A stretch of DNA of 64,000 nucleotides from Anaerolineae bacterium (GCA_013178015.1 JABLXR010000008.1:1-64000); one strand, 5' to 3'; shown: positions 1 through 9,573, counted from the first letter of the stretch. The notes: generated by a model not told the origin, from the letters alone. Translations and numbers: made by a program.

Positions 1-1
1 C

Positions 2-1750
2 TTCGCTAGGGCTGTGGCAGCGGGTGCTGCGGCCCACTCCGACCATGGTCGTGACGTGGCCCTAACGCTGCTCGCAGTGAGCCGCGGCGGAGTGAGCGAC
101 TACCGGATCAAAGACGAGGCCAAGCTGCGCGCGGTGGCCGGCTACCTCGGCATACCTGCCGAGGGTAAGGAGACTCTTCCTCTGGCTGAGGAGGTGGCTC
201 TGACCTTGCTGCAGGACTTCGGTCGTCAGGAGGGAGAGATCGCCTTCGTGGCCCGGGCACCGGAGTCGCGGCAGGCCGTCTGGCGCAAGCTCGGAGTGGT
301 ACCGCGGAGCGTGGACAGGGAGATCGTGGAGGCCATGCATCGCACGCACATGGGCGTGGACCAGGACGCGAGCAACATCCTGAGGCACACGCTCAGAATG
401 GCTCTCGCCGACGGTTGGGGAGGGTCCATGATTGCCACCGACCTGAGCGACATCCTGTTCGGTACGCCCGGGCCGGTGAGGTCAGCCGCGAACCTGGGCG
501 TCTTGAGCAAGGATGAGGTGAACCTCGTGATCCACGGTCACGAGCCGACCTTGTCCGAGATGGTGGTGGCGGCCGCTCAGGACCCCGAGTTGGTGGCTTA
601 CGCCAAGGCGAAGGGGGCCCAAGGCATCAACCTGGCGGGCATCTGCTGCACGGCCAATGAGGTGCTGATGCGGCATGGGGTGAAGCCGGCCGGCAACTTC
701 CTCCAGCAGGAGCTGGCCATCGTCACCGGCGCGGTCGAGCTAATGCTGGTGGACGTGCAGTGCATCATGGAAGGGCTGGCAGACGTGGCCGACAGCTACC
801 ACACGCTACTGGTAACCACCTCGCCGAAGGCACGCATCCGAGGCGCCACCCATGTGGAGTTCGAGGAGCATCGTGCTTATGAGACAGCCAAGCGGATCGT
901 CCGCATGGCCATTGACAACTTCGAGAACCGCGGAGAGGTTCACGTGCCGGACGTGAGAGAGGGCTTCGTGGCAGGCTTCTCTCATGAGTACGTGAACTAC
1001 ATGCAAGGGGGCACCTATCGCGCGTCCTTCCGGCCGCTCAACGACGCCATCGCTCAGGGGCGGATTCGCGGCATTGCGGGGGTCGTTGGCTGCAACAACG
1101 CCCGCGTCGAGCACGACTCCGGCATCACCAGGGTGGTGGAGGAGCTGATCGGCAACGACGTTCTGGTGGCAGTGACTGGTTGTGCTGCCATCGGCAGCGC
1201 CAAGTATGGCATGTTGGCGCCGGAGGCGTGGGACAAGGTCGGGGCCAATCTCCGGGAGGTGTGCGAGGCGATAGGCATTCCACCGGTCCTCCATGCTGGT
1301 TCGTGCGTGGATAACTCCCGCATCCTGACGGTGCTGACGCAGATGGCGAACGAAGGCGGTCTGGGCAGGGATATCAGCGACTTGCCGGTGGTAGGCATCT
1401 GCCCTGAGTGGATGTCCGAGAAGGCGCTCTCTATTGGCACCTACTTCGTGGGCTCGGGGGTGTACACGCTCTTCGGGGTGCGCTCGCCCGTGTCTGGCAG
1501 TGAGGAAGTGGTCCAGATAATGACGGAGGTGTGGCCCCAGCTGGTGGGCGGTGGCCTGGAGTTCGAGCCAAACCTGGAGGAGCTGATCAGGAAGGCGCTA
1601 GCCCACATAGACCGGAAGCGGGAGGACCTGGGGCTGGAGGAGTACCAGCCTGATAAGTACGGCGCCAGCGGAGACAGGGCTCTGGAGGACTGGCTCAAGA
1701 TTCCTGCTGAGCGCCGCAGCCTGTACAGCCGCCAACCGGTCGCTCGATAG
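2..1750 (+). CDS. cooS: Anaerobic Ni-Fe carbon monoxide dehydrogenase, catalytic subunit (5' end cut off)
   Basis: Catalyses reversible CO oxidation / CO2 reduction and supplies CO to acetyl-CoA synthase in the Wood-Ljungdahl pathway; cytoplasmic. The frame is open to base 2, so the gene runs off the left edge and the N-terminal cluster B/D cysteines are missing. About 580 codons remain of a family usually near 630-640. Visible C-cluster and active-site motifs, in order: AHSDHGRD (catalytic His), HGHEP (His ligand), GICCTANE, VGCNNAR, TGCAAIGSAKYG, HAGSCVDNS, GICPEWMSEKA (Cys ligands plus the catalytic Lys). All expected ligands are present. acsB follows after 35 bases on the same strand, so the CODH/ACS pair is intact. 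Also called acsA when paired with ACS. Confidence 0.96.
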   Translation, partial: FARAVAAGAAAHSDHGRDVALTLLAVSRGGVSDYRIKDEAKLRAVAGYLGIPAEGKETLPLAEEVALTLLQDFGRQEGEIAFVARAPESRQAVWRKLGVVPRSVDREIVEAMHRTHMGVDQDASNILRHTLRMALADGWGGSMIATDLSDILFGTPGPVRSAANLGVLSKDEVNLVIHGHEPTLSEMVVAAAQDPELVAYAKAKGAQGINLAGICCTANEVLMRHGVKPAGNFLQQELAIVTGAVELMLVDVQCIMEGLADVADSYHTLLVTTSPKARIRGATHVEFEEHRAYETAKRIVRMAIDNFENRGEVHVPDVREGFVAGFSHEYVNYMQGGTYRASFRPLNDAIAQGRIRGIAGVVGCNNARVEHDSGITRVVEELIGNDVLVAVTGCAAIGSAKYGMLAPEAWDKVGANLREVCEAIGIPPVLHAGSCVDNSRILTVLTQMANEGGLGRDISDLPVVGICPEWMSEKALSIGTYFVGSGVYTLFGVRSPVSGSEEVVQIMTEVWPQLVGGGLEFEPNLEELIRKALAHIDRKREDLGLEEYQPDKYGASGDRALEDWLKIPAERRSLYSRQPVAR

Positions 1751-1785
1751 TCAGGCGAAAGAGTCACCAAAGGAGCTGATGATAC

Positions 1786-4062
1786 ATGTCCAGGTACATA
1801 GCGCACCGGGCCATACGCGGCGCTAACGCGATCGTCGCGGAGGCCACCGAGATGCTGGAGCGCGCCATCGCCGAGATGGGCGCGGACAAGGAAGTGGCGT
1901 TCCCAAACACCGCTTACTACCTTCCCGTCATCCTGGGCTTCACCGGTAGGGAAGTCAGAACCCTGGGCGACCTGGTTCCCGTCTTGGAGCAGGCGAGGAG
2001 CCTGCTAAGCCCCGTACCGAGTGAGCAGCTGTGGCTTCCTTACCTGGGCGAGGCCCTGGACTGCGGCGTGGCTACCCTTTGGGCGGAGGAAGCCATTCAG
2101 GCGATCCGTTTCGCCTACGGTCTACAGCCGGAGCGGAAGCCCGGCTTCCGCATGGCCGGGGGAAGCTTCACCAGCCCAGAAATGGGAGGGGAAGACGGTG
2201 GGCTGCTGAACGGACCCATCGACGACATCCAGCTGAGGGCCTGGGGCATTCAGCTGGTGGATGGCCGCATGCCCGGGTTCGCGGCCATAGTGGGCTGTGC
2301 CAAGTCGAACGAGGTGGCGGTGGAGATCGTGCGGCAGTTGCAGCAGAGGAACATTCTGGTGTTTCTCTGCGGGAACGTCAACGGCCGCAGCATCATTGAC
2401 CAGTTGCAGGAGGAAGGCGTCGAGATGGGCTACGATACCTATATCGTGCCCTTCGGCACCGACACCATCTCCGCCGTCTATCCGCTGGGGTTCGCCACCC
2501 GTTCAGCCCTGACCTTCGGCGGTCTCAAAGGAGGTCAGATCCGGGAGATCCTCCTCTACAACAAGTTCCGGGTATTCGCTTTCGTCCTGGCGCTGGGAGA
2601 GGTCGACGACCTCAAGTACGCCACTGCCGCCGGAGCCATCAACTACGGGTTCCCTGTCATCGCGGATACGGTGATCCCGGAGATCCTCCCTACCGGTATC
2701 ACCAGCTACGAGCACGTGGTATCCATGCCCTTTGACGACATCGAGGGCAAGGACGACCTGGAGCGGGCGCGCCGTCTGGTGCAGCGCTGCATCGAGGTTC
2801 GGGGAGTGAAGGTGCGGGTGGCCGAAGTCCCCATCCCGGTTCCCTACGGCTCGGCCTTTGAGGGCGAGCGGGTGCGCCGGGCCGACATGCGGGTGGAGTT
2901 CGGTGGTCGGGATTCCCGGGCCTTCGAGTACCTGCGCATGAGGGACATGGACGAGGTCGAAGACGGCAAGATCGAGGTGATCGGCCCGGGCTTCGAGAGC
3001 GTGCCCGAGGGCGGAGCCATGGACCTGGGCATACTGGTGGAGGTGGCCGGTCGCCGCATGCAGGAGGACTTCGAGCCTGTGCTTGAGCGCCAGATCCACT
3101 ACTTCGTCAATGGCGCCTCGGGAGTGCAGCACATCGGCCAACGCGACATAACTTGGATCAGGATCAGCAAAGGGGCGGTGGAAAAGGGGTTCGAGCTGCG
3201 GCACTTCGGGGATATCCTCTATGCCCGCATGCACGGGGACTTCGGCGCCATCGTAGATAAAGTGCAGGTGACGGTGATCACCGACCCGGAGCTGATGGAG
3301 AAGGTACTGGCCGAGGCGCGCGAAGCCTACAACTATCGCAACCAGCGCCTGGCCGACATGACCGACGAATCGGTAGATACCTTCTACTCTTGCACTCTGT
3401 GCCAGAGCTTCGCCCCCAACCACGTGTGCATCATCTCGCCGGAGCGCCTCGGCCTGTGCGGAGCCTACAACTGGCTCGACTGTCGTGCCTCTCACGAGAT
3501 CAACCCGACGGGGCCCAACCAGCCCGTGGCGAAGGGTGAAGTGCTGGACGAGTGGAAGGGGTACTTCTCTGGGGCCATCGAGTTCGTGAAGCAGCACTCG
3601 AACCAGAGTGTGGAGATGGTCTCCATGTACTCGGCCATGGAAAACCCGATGACGGCCTGCGGCTGCTTCGAGTGCATCATGATGATCATTCCCGAGGCGA
3701 ACGGATTCATGGTGGTGTCTCGCGAGGATCCGAGCATGACCCCGGCGGGAATGACTTTCAGCACCCTGGCTGGCATGGCCGGCGGGGGCTTGCAGACCCC
3801 TGGCGTGATGGGGATTGGGAAGTACTTCCTCATCAGCAAGAAGTTCATCCGTGCCGATGGAGGCCTCAAGCGGATCGTGTGGCTTTCCAGCAATGTGAAG
3901 GAGGAGATGCGGGGAGAGCTTCAGGAGGCATGCGCCAGGGAGGGCGATCCCGACTTGCTGGACAAGATCGCGGATGAGCGGGTGGCTACGACGGTGGAGG
4001 AGTTGTTGGCCTACTTGGAGGAGAAGGAGCACCCCGCCCTGGTGATGGAGCCTCTCTTCTAG
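1786..4062 (+). CDS. acsB: CO-methylating acetyl-CoA synthase (alpha subunit, A-cluster)
   Basis: Condenses CO, the methyl group of the corrinoid protein and CoA into acetyl-CoA; works in complex with CODH. 758 aa, slightly longer than the bacterial acetogen enzyme (about 730). A-cluster cysteines are visible at C536, C539, C548 and C558 (4Fe-4S) and at C625 and C627 in TACGCFEC (Ni sites). The spacing equals that of the Moorella enzyme (506/509/518/528/595/597) shifted by 30, so the extra residues lie N-terminal to the A-cluster. Start ATG has AAAGGAG 11 bases upstream. It lies directly after cooS. All metal ligands are present, so it should be active. Confidence 0.97.
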   Translation: MSRYIAHRAIRGANAIVAEATEMLERAIAEMGADKEVAFPNTAYYLPVILGFTGREVRTLGDLVPVLEQARSLLSPVPSEQLWLPYLGEALDCGVATLWAEEAIQAIRFAYGLQPERKPGFRMAGGSFTSPEMGGEDGGLLNGPIDDIQLRAWGIQLVDGRMPGFAAIVGCAKSNEVAVEIVRQLQQRNILVFLCGNVNGRSIIDQLQEEGVEMGYDTYIVPFGTDTISAVYPLGFATRSALTFGGLKGGQIREILLYNKFRVFAFVLALGEVDDLKYATAAGAINYGFPVIADTVIPEILPTGITSYEHVVSMPFDDIEGKDDLERARRLVQRCIEVRGVKVRVAEVPIPVPYGSAFEGERVRRADMRVEFGGRDSRAFEYLRMRDMDEVEDGKIEVIGPGFESVPEGGAMDLGILVEVAGRRMQEDFEPVLERQIHYFVNGASGVQHIGQRDITWIRISKGAVEKGFELRHFGDILYARMHGDFGAIVDKVQVTVITDPELMEKVLAEAREAYNYRNQRLADMTDESVDTFYSCTLCQSFAPNHVCIISPERLGLCGAYNWLDCRASHEINPTGPNQPVAKGEVLDEWKGYFSGAIEFVKQHSNQSVEMVSMYSAMENPMTACGCFECIMMIIPEANGFMVVSREDPSMTPAGMTFSTLAGMAGGGLQTPGVMGIGKYFLISKKFIRADGGLKRIVWLSSNVKEEMRGELQEACAREGDPDLLDKIADERVATTVEELLAYLEEKEHPALVMEPLF

Positions 4063-4086
4063 CAGTTGGCTCTGGCTCCGGGCGAG

Positions 4087-4115
4087 TTGGCCCAGTCATC
4101 GGGCTACTCTATAAT
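4087..4115 (+). promoter_or_regulatory. Sigma-70-type promoter for the galactokinase-like gene
   Basis: TTGGCC (4087-4092), exactly 17 bases, then a perfect TATAAT (4110-4115). The predicted start of transcription is near 4122, leaving a leader of about 33 bases with GGAGG before the ATG at 4155. It implies the genes after acsB can be transcribed independently of cooS-acsB. Confidence 0.7.
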
Positions 4116-4154
4116 GCCCCAGTGCTGAGGCGCTTCCTCGCCTGGAGGTAGACG

Positions 4155-5549
4155 ATGCTTAGTGTTGATGAGTGGCGCGCACTGTTGGCGCCGGTGTACG
4201 TACACGACGACGAACACCTGGACCAGCAGTGCGCGCGGTACGCCGAAGCGGCGCGCACCTTCGCGAGAGTGTTTGGCTGCGAGCCCACCGTTTTCTACCG
4301 CGCGCCCGGACGAGTCAATCTCATTGGGGAGCACACGGACTACAACCAGGGCTTCGTGATGCCCACTGCCATAGATCGGGACATAGTGATCGCCGGTCGG
4401 CCCCGCGACGATTCGCTCCTGCGGGCCGCTAATGTGGAGAGAGAACGGTACGAGGACTTCCAGTTCCGCATCGCGAGGGACATCCCTTCCGGGCCCGTCG
4501 GTCACTGGAGCAACTACCTTCGGGGAGCAGCCCAGCGCCTGGCCCAGGCGACGCCCGGACCTCTGCGGGGGATGGACGCCGTGGTGAGTGGGCGTCCACC
4601 TCATGGCACGCCCATCGGGGTGGGGCTGAGTTCGTCCACCTCGTTGACGGTGGCCGCTACCCTGGCCCTGTCACACCTCAATTCGCTGATGCCGGACGGC
4701 CAGGCGCTGGCGGAGCTCGCCAGCGAGGCGGAATGGTACGTGGGCACCCGAGGCGGGATCATGGATCATTTCGCCTCGGTCCTGGGGCGCGGGGGGCATG
4801 CCCTGTTCCTGGATTGCCGCCCCCAGGGGCGCGGGCACTACCGCCTGGAGCTGATCCCCCTACCGGCGGATTACCGGCTAGTGGTGTGCAGCACAGGGGT
4901 ACGTCACGAGAACACTCGATCTGAGTTCAACACGCGCGTGTTCGAATGCCGCGTGGGGGCGCATATCATCGGGCGGCGGTATCCCCAGGTGCGGTACCTC
5001 CGAGACGTCTCGGAGGAAGGGCTGGGCCTGTCCTCCAGCGAAGTAGACGCGCTGCTGGAGGAGATGCTGCCGGTGGGCATTGCCGGTCGGGATCTGATAG
5101 CCTCGGGTGTGGCGGAAGTGGTGGCGGCGGACATGCCCCCGAGCTTCCGGATAGATCCGGAACGGACCTACCTGGTTCGCCAGCGGTGCCGTCACGTGGT
5201 CAGGGAGAATCGGCGAGTGCTGGATAGTGCGGCAGCCCTGCGATCAGGAGACGTGCGCCGGTTCGGGCGGCTGATGGACGAAGCCCACTCCAGCGCCAGA
5301 GACGACTACCAGGTAAGTGTGCCGCAGGTGGAAGCGATGGTGGAGGCGGCTCGCCGGGCGCCTGGCTGTCTGGGGGCCCGGATCACGGGCGCTGGATGGG
5401 GTGGCTGCGTGGTGGCGCTGGTTGGTGCAGCCGCAGTAGACGAGTTCGCGAGCGCGGTGCGGGAACAGTACCTGGCCGCGACCGGCATACGGCCGGAGGT
5501 GATCGTGTGCAATTCCGCCACCGGAGCCCAGGCTATCACTATCCGGTGA
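4155..5549 (+). CDS. galK: Galactokinase-family GHMP kinase
   Basis: Sugar-1-kinase of the GHMP superfamily, probably galactose + ATP to galactose-1-phosphate, though another sugar is possible. Motif 1 (the galactokinase signature) is GRVNLIGEHTDYNQG near residues 54-68. Motif 2 is GVGLSSSTS near 155. GGIMDHF with its catalytic-type Asp follows, and motif 3 is TGAGWGGC near residue 415. At 464 aa it is longer than typical bacterial GalK (about 380-400); the extra length is mainly between motifs 2 and 3. Start ATG has GGAGG upstream and a promoter 40 bases before it. No Leloir partner (galT/galE) is nearby, and its position inside an acetyl-CoA synthesis cluster is unexplained. Confidence 0.85.
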   Translation: MLSVDEWRALLAPVYVHDDEHLDQQCARYAEAARTFARVFGCEPTVFYRAPGRVNLIGEHTDYNQGFVMPTAIDRDIVIAGRPRDDSLLRAANVERERYEDFQFRIARDIPSGPVGHWSNYLRGAAQRLAQATPGPLRGMDAVVSGRPPHGTPIGVGLSSSTSLTVAATLALSHLNSLMPDGQALAELASEAEWYVGTRGGIMDHFASVLGRGGHALFLDCRPQGRGHYRLELIPLPADYRLVVCSTGVRHENTRSEFNTRVFECRVGAHIIGRRYPQVRYLRDVSEEGLGLSSSEVDALLEEMLPVGIAGRDLIASGVAEVVAADMPPSFRIDPERTYLVRQRCRHVVRENRRVLDSAAALRSGDVRRFGRLMDEAHSSARDDYQVSVPQVEAMVEAARRAPGCLGARITGAGWGGCVVALVGAAAVDEFASAVREQYLAATGIRPEVIVCNSATGAQAITIR

Positions 5550-5610
5550 CTCGATCCTGGTGCCCGGTGTAGCATCCACTGGCATCGCAGCTAGCTAAGG
5601 AGCAGAGCCT

Positions 5611-6573
5611 ATGCCCGTCAGCGTGGAGATACCTCAGGAGAAGTACCGTGGCGCCGTTCGTGAGGTGACTCTAGGCGCCGGCCCCGACCGGGGAGGGACC
5701 CGAACGCGAACGGTGACCGTGGGGGGTGAGCGCACTCTACCCTTCCTCCTCTTCGAGGGCGAGATGCCTCACCGGCCCGTGGTGGCGGTCGAGATCGCCG
5801 AGCGAGCGCCCACGGGCTGGTCGGATCTGCTGGCCAAGGCCTGGAGCGACGTCTGGGAGGACCCAGCAGCCTGGGCGGCCAAGGCCGAGCAGGTGGGAGC
5901 GGACCTGCTGGTGATGCAAGTCCAGGACATTGGCGACCGCAAGCTGACCGCGGCAGACCTGGCCGCCAGGTGCAAGGCAGTGCTGGAGGCGTCCGGTCTA
6001 CCGCTTCTGGTGATCGGCCCCGGGGCGGCCGAGAGGGACAACGAGCTGCTGGTCGCGGTGGCCGACGCCACGGCGGGTGAGCGCCTGGCACTGGGGCTAT
6101 GCGAGGAGGACAACTACCGCACTATCGTCGCTGCTGCTCTCGCCAACAATCACCTGGTGATCGCCTCCAGCCCCATCGACGTGAACCTGGCCAAGCAGCT
6201 CAACATCCTGATCCGGGACATGAACCTGCCTTTGGACCGGGTGCTGATGGATCCAACCACGGGTACGCTGGGCTATGGCCTGGAGTACACTTACTCCGTG
6301 ATGGAGCGGCTGCGGCTGGCGGCCCTTCAGGGCGACGAAATGACCCAGCAGCCCATGATCTGCCTGGCGGGGTACGAGTCCTGGCGACAGAAAGAAGCCC
6401 GAGTGGGCGAGGACGTTCCGGCGGAATGGGGGGACTGGGAGCGCCGGGCGGTGCTGTGGGAGGCAGTCACGGCCACGTCTCTGCTGCACAGCGGCGCCGA
6501 CGTGGTGGTCCTCCGTCATCCCGAGAGCGTCAGGCTGGTCCAGGCTATGATCACCGAACTGATGGGTGGATGA
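5611..6573 (+). CDS. acsD: Corrinoid iron-sulfur protein, small subunit (CODH/ACS delta)
   Basis: TIM-barrel subunit of the corrinoid Fe-S protein that carries the methyl group from methyltetrahydrofolate to acetyl-CoA synthase. 320 aa, normal for the family. Family features include an N-terminal segment ending VVAVEIAE, VMQVQDIGDR, the LLVIGPG and SSPIDVNLAKQLN strands, and MDPTTGTLGYGLEYTYS, which resembles the delta subunit. SD AAGGAG lies upstream of the ATG. Its stop is 10 bases before the chosen acsC start, so the two subunits are probably translationally coupled. Confidence 0.95.
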   Translation: MPVSVEIPQEKYRGAVREVTLGAGPDRGGTRTRTVTVGGERTLPFLLFEGEMPHRPVVAVEIAERAPTGWSDLLAKAWSDVWEDPAAWAAKAEQVGADLLVMQVQDIGDRKLTAADLAARCKAVLEASGLPLLVIGPGAAERDNELLVAVADATAGERLALGLCEEDNYRTIVAAALANNHLVIASSPIDVNLAKQLNILIRDMNLPLDRVLMDPTTGTLGYGLEYTYSVMERLRLAALQGDEMTQQPMICLAGYESWRQKEARVGEDVPAEWGDWERRAVLWEAVTATSLLHSGADVVVLRHPESVRLVQAMITELMGG

Positions 6574-6583
6574 GGAGTCAAAC

Positions 6584-7927
6584 ATGGCTTTGTCCGGACT
6601 TGCCATCTACAAACTGCTGCCCAAGACGAACTGCAAGGAATGTGGCTATCCCACCTGCCTCGCCTTCGCCATGAAACTGGCCGCCAAGCAGGCGGAGCTC
6701 GCCGACTGCCCGCACGTGTCAGAGGAGGCCAAGCAGGCCCTGGCGGAGTCGTCAGCGCCGCCGATCCGCCTGGTGAAGATCGGCGAAGGCGATCGGGCGC
6801 TGGAAGTAGGTAACGAGACCGTCATGTTCCGGCACGAGAAGACCTTTGTGCACCCGCCGGGCCTGTTCGTACGGCTCAAGGACAGCACATCTCTCGAGGA
6901 GCTCGAGCAGCGGGCGCGGCAGGTGGCTTCTTACAGCGTGGAGAGGGTCGGGCTGGACCTGTCTCTGACGGGTGTGGCCGTGGAGGCCACGTCGGCCGAC
7001 GCCGGCCGCTTCGCTGCGGCGGTAGAGGCGGCGCACCGGGGAGCAGGAGGGACCCCCATGGTGCTGATCGCGCGCGATGCCGAGGTGCTGAGGGCCGGGG
7101 CAGAGCGGGCGGGCAGTAGGCCGCTCCTTTGGGGCGCCGACCAGGGTAACTGGCAGGAAGTAGCTGCGGTGGCTAAGGCCGTCGGAGCACCGGTGGTGGC
7201 AGTAGCGGAGGGCGACCTGTCCGCCCTGGCCGAGGTAACGCGCAGCCTGAAGGAAGCGGGGGTCGAAGACATAGTGCTGGACCCACGCCCATCTGGGCCA
7301 CGGGAGGCGCTGCGGCTATTCACCGGAATCAGACGGTTGGCCCTGCGACAGAACTTCCGCGACCTCGGCTACCCGATCTTGGCTACGGTGGAGGGGGAGC
7401 CCGATCCGAACCTGCAGGCGATTCTGGCCGCTCAGCACATTGCCAAGTACGGCAGTGTGATCATCCTGGAGGAGTTTGATCCAGCGGTTGCCTACATTCT
7501 GCTCACCCTGCGGCTGAACATGTACACCGACCCACAGAAGCCGATCCAAGTGTCGCCCGGCCTGTACGAGATCGGAACTCCGCAGGCGGAGTCGCCATTG
7601 CTGGTCACGACCAACTTCTCGCTCACGTACTTTAGCGTGAGCGGCGAGGTGGAGGCCAGCGGGGAGCCAGCGTGGTTGTTGGTGGCGGATGCCGAAGGTC
7701 TCTCGGTGCTCACTGCTTGGGCGGCGGGGAAGTTCGATGCCGAAACTATAGCCAAGGCAGTGAAGCAGTTTGGGGCAGAGAGTAAGACCGCACACCGCAA
7801 GATCATCCTGCCCGGGTTCGTGGCCAGCTTGTCGGGCGAGCTGGAAGACGAACTGCCGGGATGGGACGTGCTTGTGGGGCCGAGGGAGGCGGTGGACATA
7901 CCGGCGTACCTGAGGAATTGGCACTAG
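6584..7927 (+). CDS. acsC: Corrinoid iron-sulfur protein, large subunit (CODH/ACS gamma)
   Basis: Binds the cobamide and a 4Fe-4S cluster; pairs with AcsD to shuttle methyl groups. 447 aa from this start. The N-terminal Fe-S domain shows TNCKECGYPTCLAF and a fourth Cys in ADCPH. The middle is a TIM barrel, and a C-terminal cobamide-binding region follows (residues about 320-447). I chose ATG 6584, with GAGGAG 6 bases upstream. An in-frame GTG at 6566 would add six residues and overlap acsD but lacks an SD. Confidence 0.96.
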   Translation: MALSGLAIYKLLPKTNCKECGYPTCLAFAMKLAAKQAELADCPHVSEEAKQALAESSAPPIRLVKIGEGDRALEVGNETVMFRHEKTFVHPPGLFVRLKDSTSLEELEQRARQVASYSVERVGLDLSLTGVAVEATSADAGRFAAAVEAAHRGAGGTPMVLIARDAEVLRAGAERAGSRPLLWGADQGNWQEVAAVAKAVGAPVVAVAEGDLSALAEVTRSLKEAGVEDIVLDPRPSGPREALRLFTGIRRLALRQNFRDLGYPILATVEGEPDPNLQAILAAQHIAKYGSVIILEEFDPAVAYILLTLRLNMYTDPQKPIQVSPGLYEIGTPQAESPLLVTTNFSLTYFSVSGEVEASGEPAWLLVADAEGLSVLTAWAAGKFDAETIAKAVKQFGAESKTAHRKIILPGFVASLSGELEDELPGWDVLVGPREAVDIPAYLRNWH

Positions 7928-7948
7928 GCGACTGCGCCCGCCAACGCT

Positions 7949-9004
7949 GTGCTCTATCTCTATCCTGCCTATGTCGCCTGGCACTACTACCTGCTGGTGG
8001 CTGCGGTTGCCCTGGCTACCATGCAGACGGCAGCCAGCGCGGCGGGGCTAAGAGGGTTGCAGATCGGGGGGCGACTCTGGCCCGCCAGCTTGGCCCGGAG
8101 CACGCTCGCGATCACCATCATCGGGGGAGTGGCCCTGTTTGTGGCCACTACCCCGGACTTGCTGTCTCCCGGGCTGGCGGGGACTGAGCTGCTGGTGACC
8201 TTCGGCGCGGGCGTCTTCACCGGAGCCGCTCTCTCGCTAATCGGTGGGATGCCCTGTCGTCCGCGGCGAGCCACCCGCTTTGATCAGCCAGCCGAGCACC
8301 GCCTGCCCATCGCCGACTACGGCTACCGCGCTCTGAGGCCCCCGAATGCAGGCGGACCGTTGGTCCTGGTGCTTCCCGACCCTGACCTGCCTGGCGTAGC
8401 GACGCTGCCCGTCGTGTCGGCGATACTGGACAGCGGGTACACTTGCGCTGTGGTGTCCTGGGGCAGAGAAGGAGTACCGCGTTACCCGGATGCAATGGCG
8501 GTGGTGCCCATGCTGATATCCATACAGGCCGGCGATGGTCCAGTGGCTGTGGTCGGCCTGGGCGCCAGCGGCGACCTGGCCCTGCGTTCGGCTGCTGACG
8601 ACGAAAGGATCGCGTTGGCGATGGCGGTGGGGCCGGCGCTGAGGCCGGCCAACGTGCTGTCCGGTCTACTCCTGCTTCGCGAGATGAACGTGGCAGAAGC
8701 GTGGCGGTGGCAGCGCAAATGGCACCGGCAGGGGTTCATCGCCAGCCTGCAGGCGGGTGAGGCTCTGTGTCGGCTGGGAAGGCGAGGAGCGATCCTGGCC
8801 AGCCGGCACGACGGGTTCTATCACTGGTCTGAGGAGTGTGAGTCTGCAGCGCGCGCCGGGGCTCGCATGCACATCCTGGACGGGGAATCCCACGAGGGTC
8901 TGGTGAGGGGCGTGGCCCCGGCGTGGGTGAACGACATGCTCACGGCCGCCCGTTCGGACCTGGTGGCGATCGGAGGGGAGCCCGGTGCTGATCCGGTTGG
9001 ATGA
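7949..9004 (+). CDS. Membrane protein with a C-terminal alpha/beta-hydrolase-like region, function unknown
   Basis: 351 aa. Hydrophobic segments lie near residues 10-30, 50-70 and 78-98, followed by a soluble domain. That domain has strand-turn patterns such as LVLVLPDPD and VAVVGLGASGDLAL, where a Ser sits in a nucleophile-elbow-like turn (G-A-S-G-D, lacking the usual last Gly). A late GESHE could supply an acid/His pair. I do not recognise a named family. The GTG start is weakly supported; the 3' end overlaps the PAP2 gene by 20 bases, so they are probably co-expressed. It sits between acsC and acsV. Confidence 0.6.
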   Translation: MLYLYPAYVAWHYYLLVAAVALATMQTAASAAGLRGLQIGGRLWPASLARSTLAITIIGGVALFVATTPDLLSPGLAGTELLVTFGAGVFTGAALSLIGGMPCRPRRATRFDQPAEHRLPIADYGYRALRPPNAGGPLVLVLPDPDLPGVATLPVVSAILDSGYTCAVVSWGREGVPRYPDAMAVVPMLISIQAGDGPVAVVGLGASGDLALRSAADDERIALAMAVGPALRPANVLSGLLLLREMNVAEAWRWQRKWHRQGFIASLQAGEALCRLGRRGAILASRHDGFYHWSEECESAARAGARMHILDGESHEGLVRGVAPAWVNDMLTAARSDLVAIGGEPGADPVG

Positions 9005-9572
9005 GTCGGTGTTCCGCGCCATCAATGGTCTGGCCGGCCGGAACCGTTGGGTGGACGGGCTGGCCCAGTTGGCCGTCAACGACTACCTGCTACCCTCGGC
9101 CCTGGCGTTGATCCTCGTCTGGCTATGGTTGCGGGGAAGGACGCCGGCAGAGCGGGAGGCGGACTGCGGCACGGTGATCAATGCAGTGGCAGCCCAGTTC
9201 GTGGCCAACCTGGCCGTGAAGGCGGTGAACCTCAGCCACTTCCGTGCCCGGCCATTCGATGCCGACCCCAGCACTAGCCTGCTCTTCTACCGACCCTGGG
9301 ATTCCTCCTGCCCGAGCAACCCGGCCACCTTCGGCTTCGCCGTGGCCACCGCAATCTACCTGGGCTCGCCCTGTATGGGACGATGGGCCCTGGGGATCGC
9401 CGCTGTGTGGGGGGTGGCTCGCGTCTACTGCGGCGTTCACTACCCTCTGGACGTGATCCTGGGAGCAGGACTGGGAGCCTCGGTGGCATACTGGCTCTCT
9501 CGTCGGTCAGCGAGCATGGACTCGACGCGCCGGTGGTTCCTGGCCGTTCTTCGGAAAGGAATGGTGGCATAG
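8985..9572 (+). CDS. PAP2-family membrane phosphatase
   Basis: Likely a membrane lipid or polyprenyl-pyrophosphate phosphatase; 195 aa with about five hydrophobic helices. The three phosphatase motifs are partly visible: HFRARPF (motif 1, Arg-Pro), CPSNPATF (motif 2) and ARVYCGVHYPLDV (motif 3, with the nucleophile His and Asp). Motif 2 normally ends in His (PSGH/PSNH) but here has Pro, so the general-acid His is missing. It could be a lower-activity or specialised member. It overlaps the preceding gene and ends just before acsV. Confidence 0.8.
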   Translation: MLIRLDESVFRAINGLAGRNRWVDGLAQLAVNDYLLPSALALILVWLWLRGRTPAEREADCGTVINAVAAQFVANLAVKAVNLSHFRARPFDADPSTSLLFYRPWDSSCPSNPATFGFAVATAIYLGSPCMGRWALGIAAVWGVARVYCGVHYPLDVILGAGLGASVAYWLSRRSASMDSTRRWFLAVLRKGMVA

Positions 9573-9573
9573 C

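Noticed and set aside
2503-4032. 509-codon open frame antisense to acsB
   Set aside because: A shadow of acsB in GC-rich DNA: no SD, His/Leu-rich composition, and acsB on the other strand has all family motifs.
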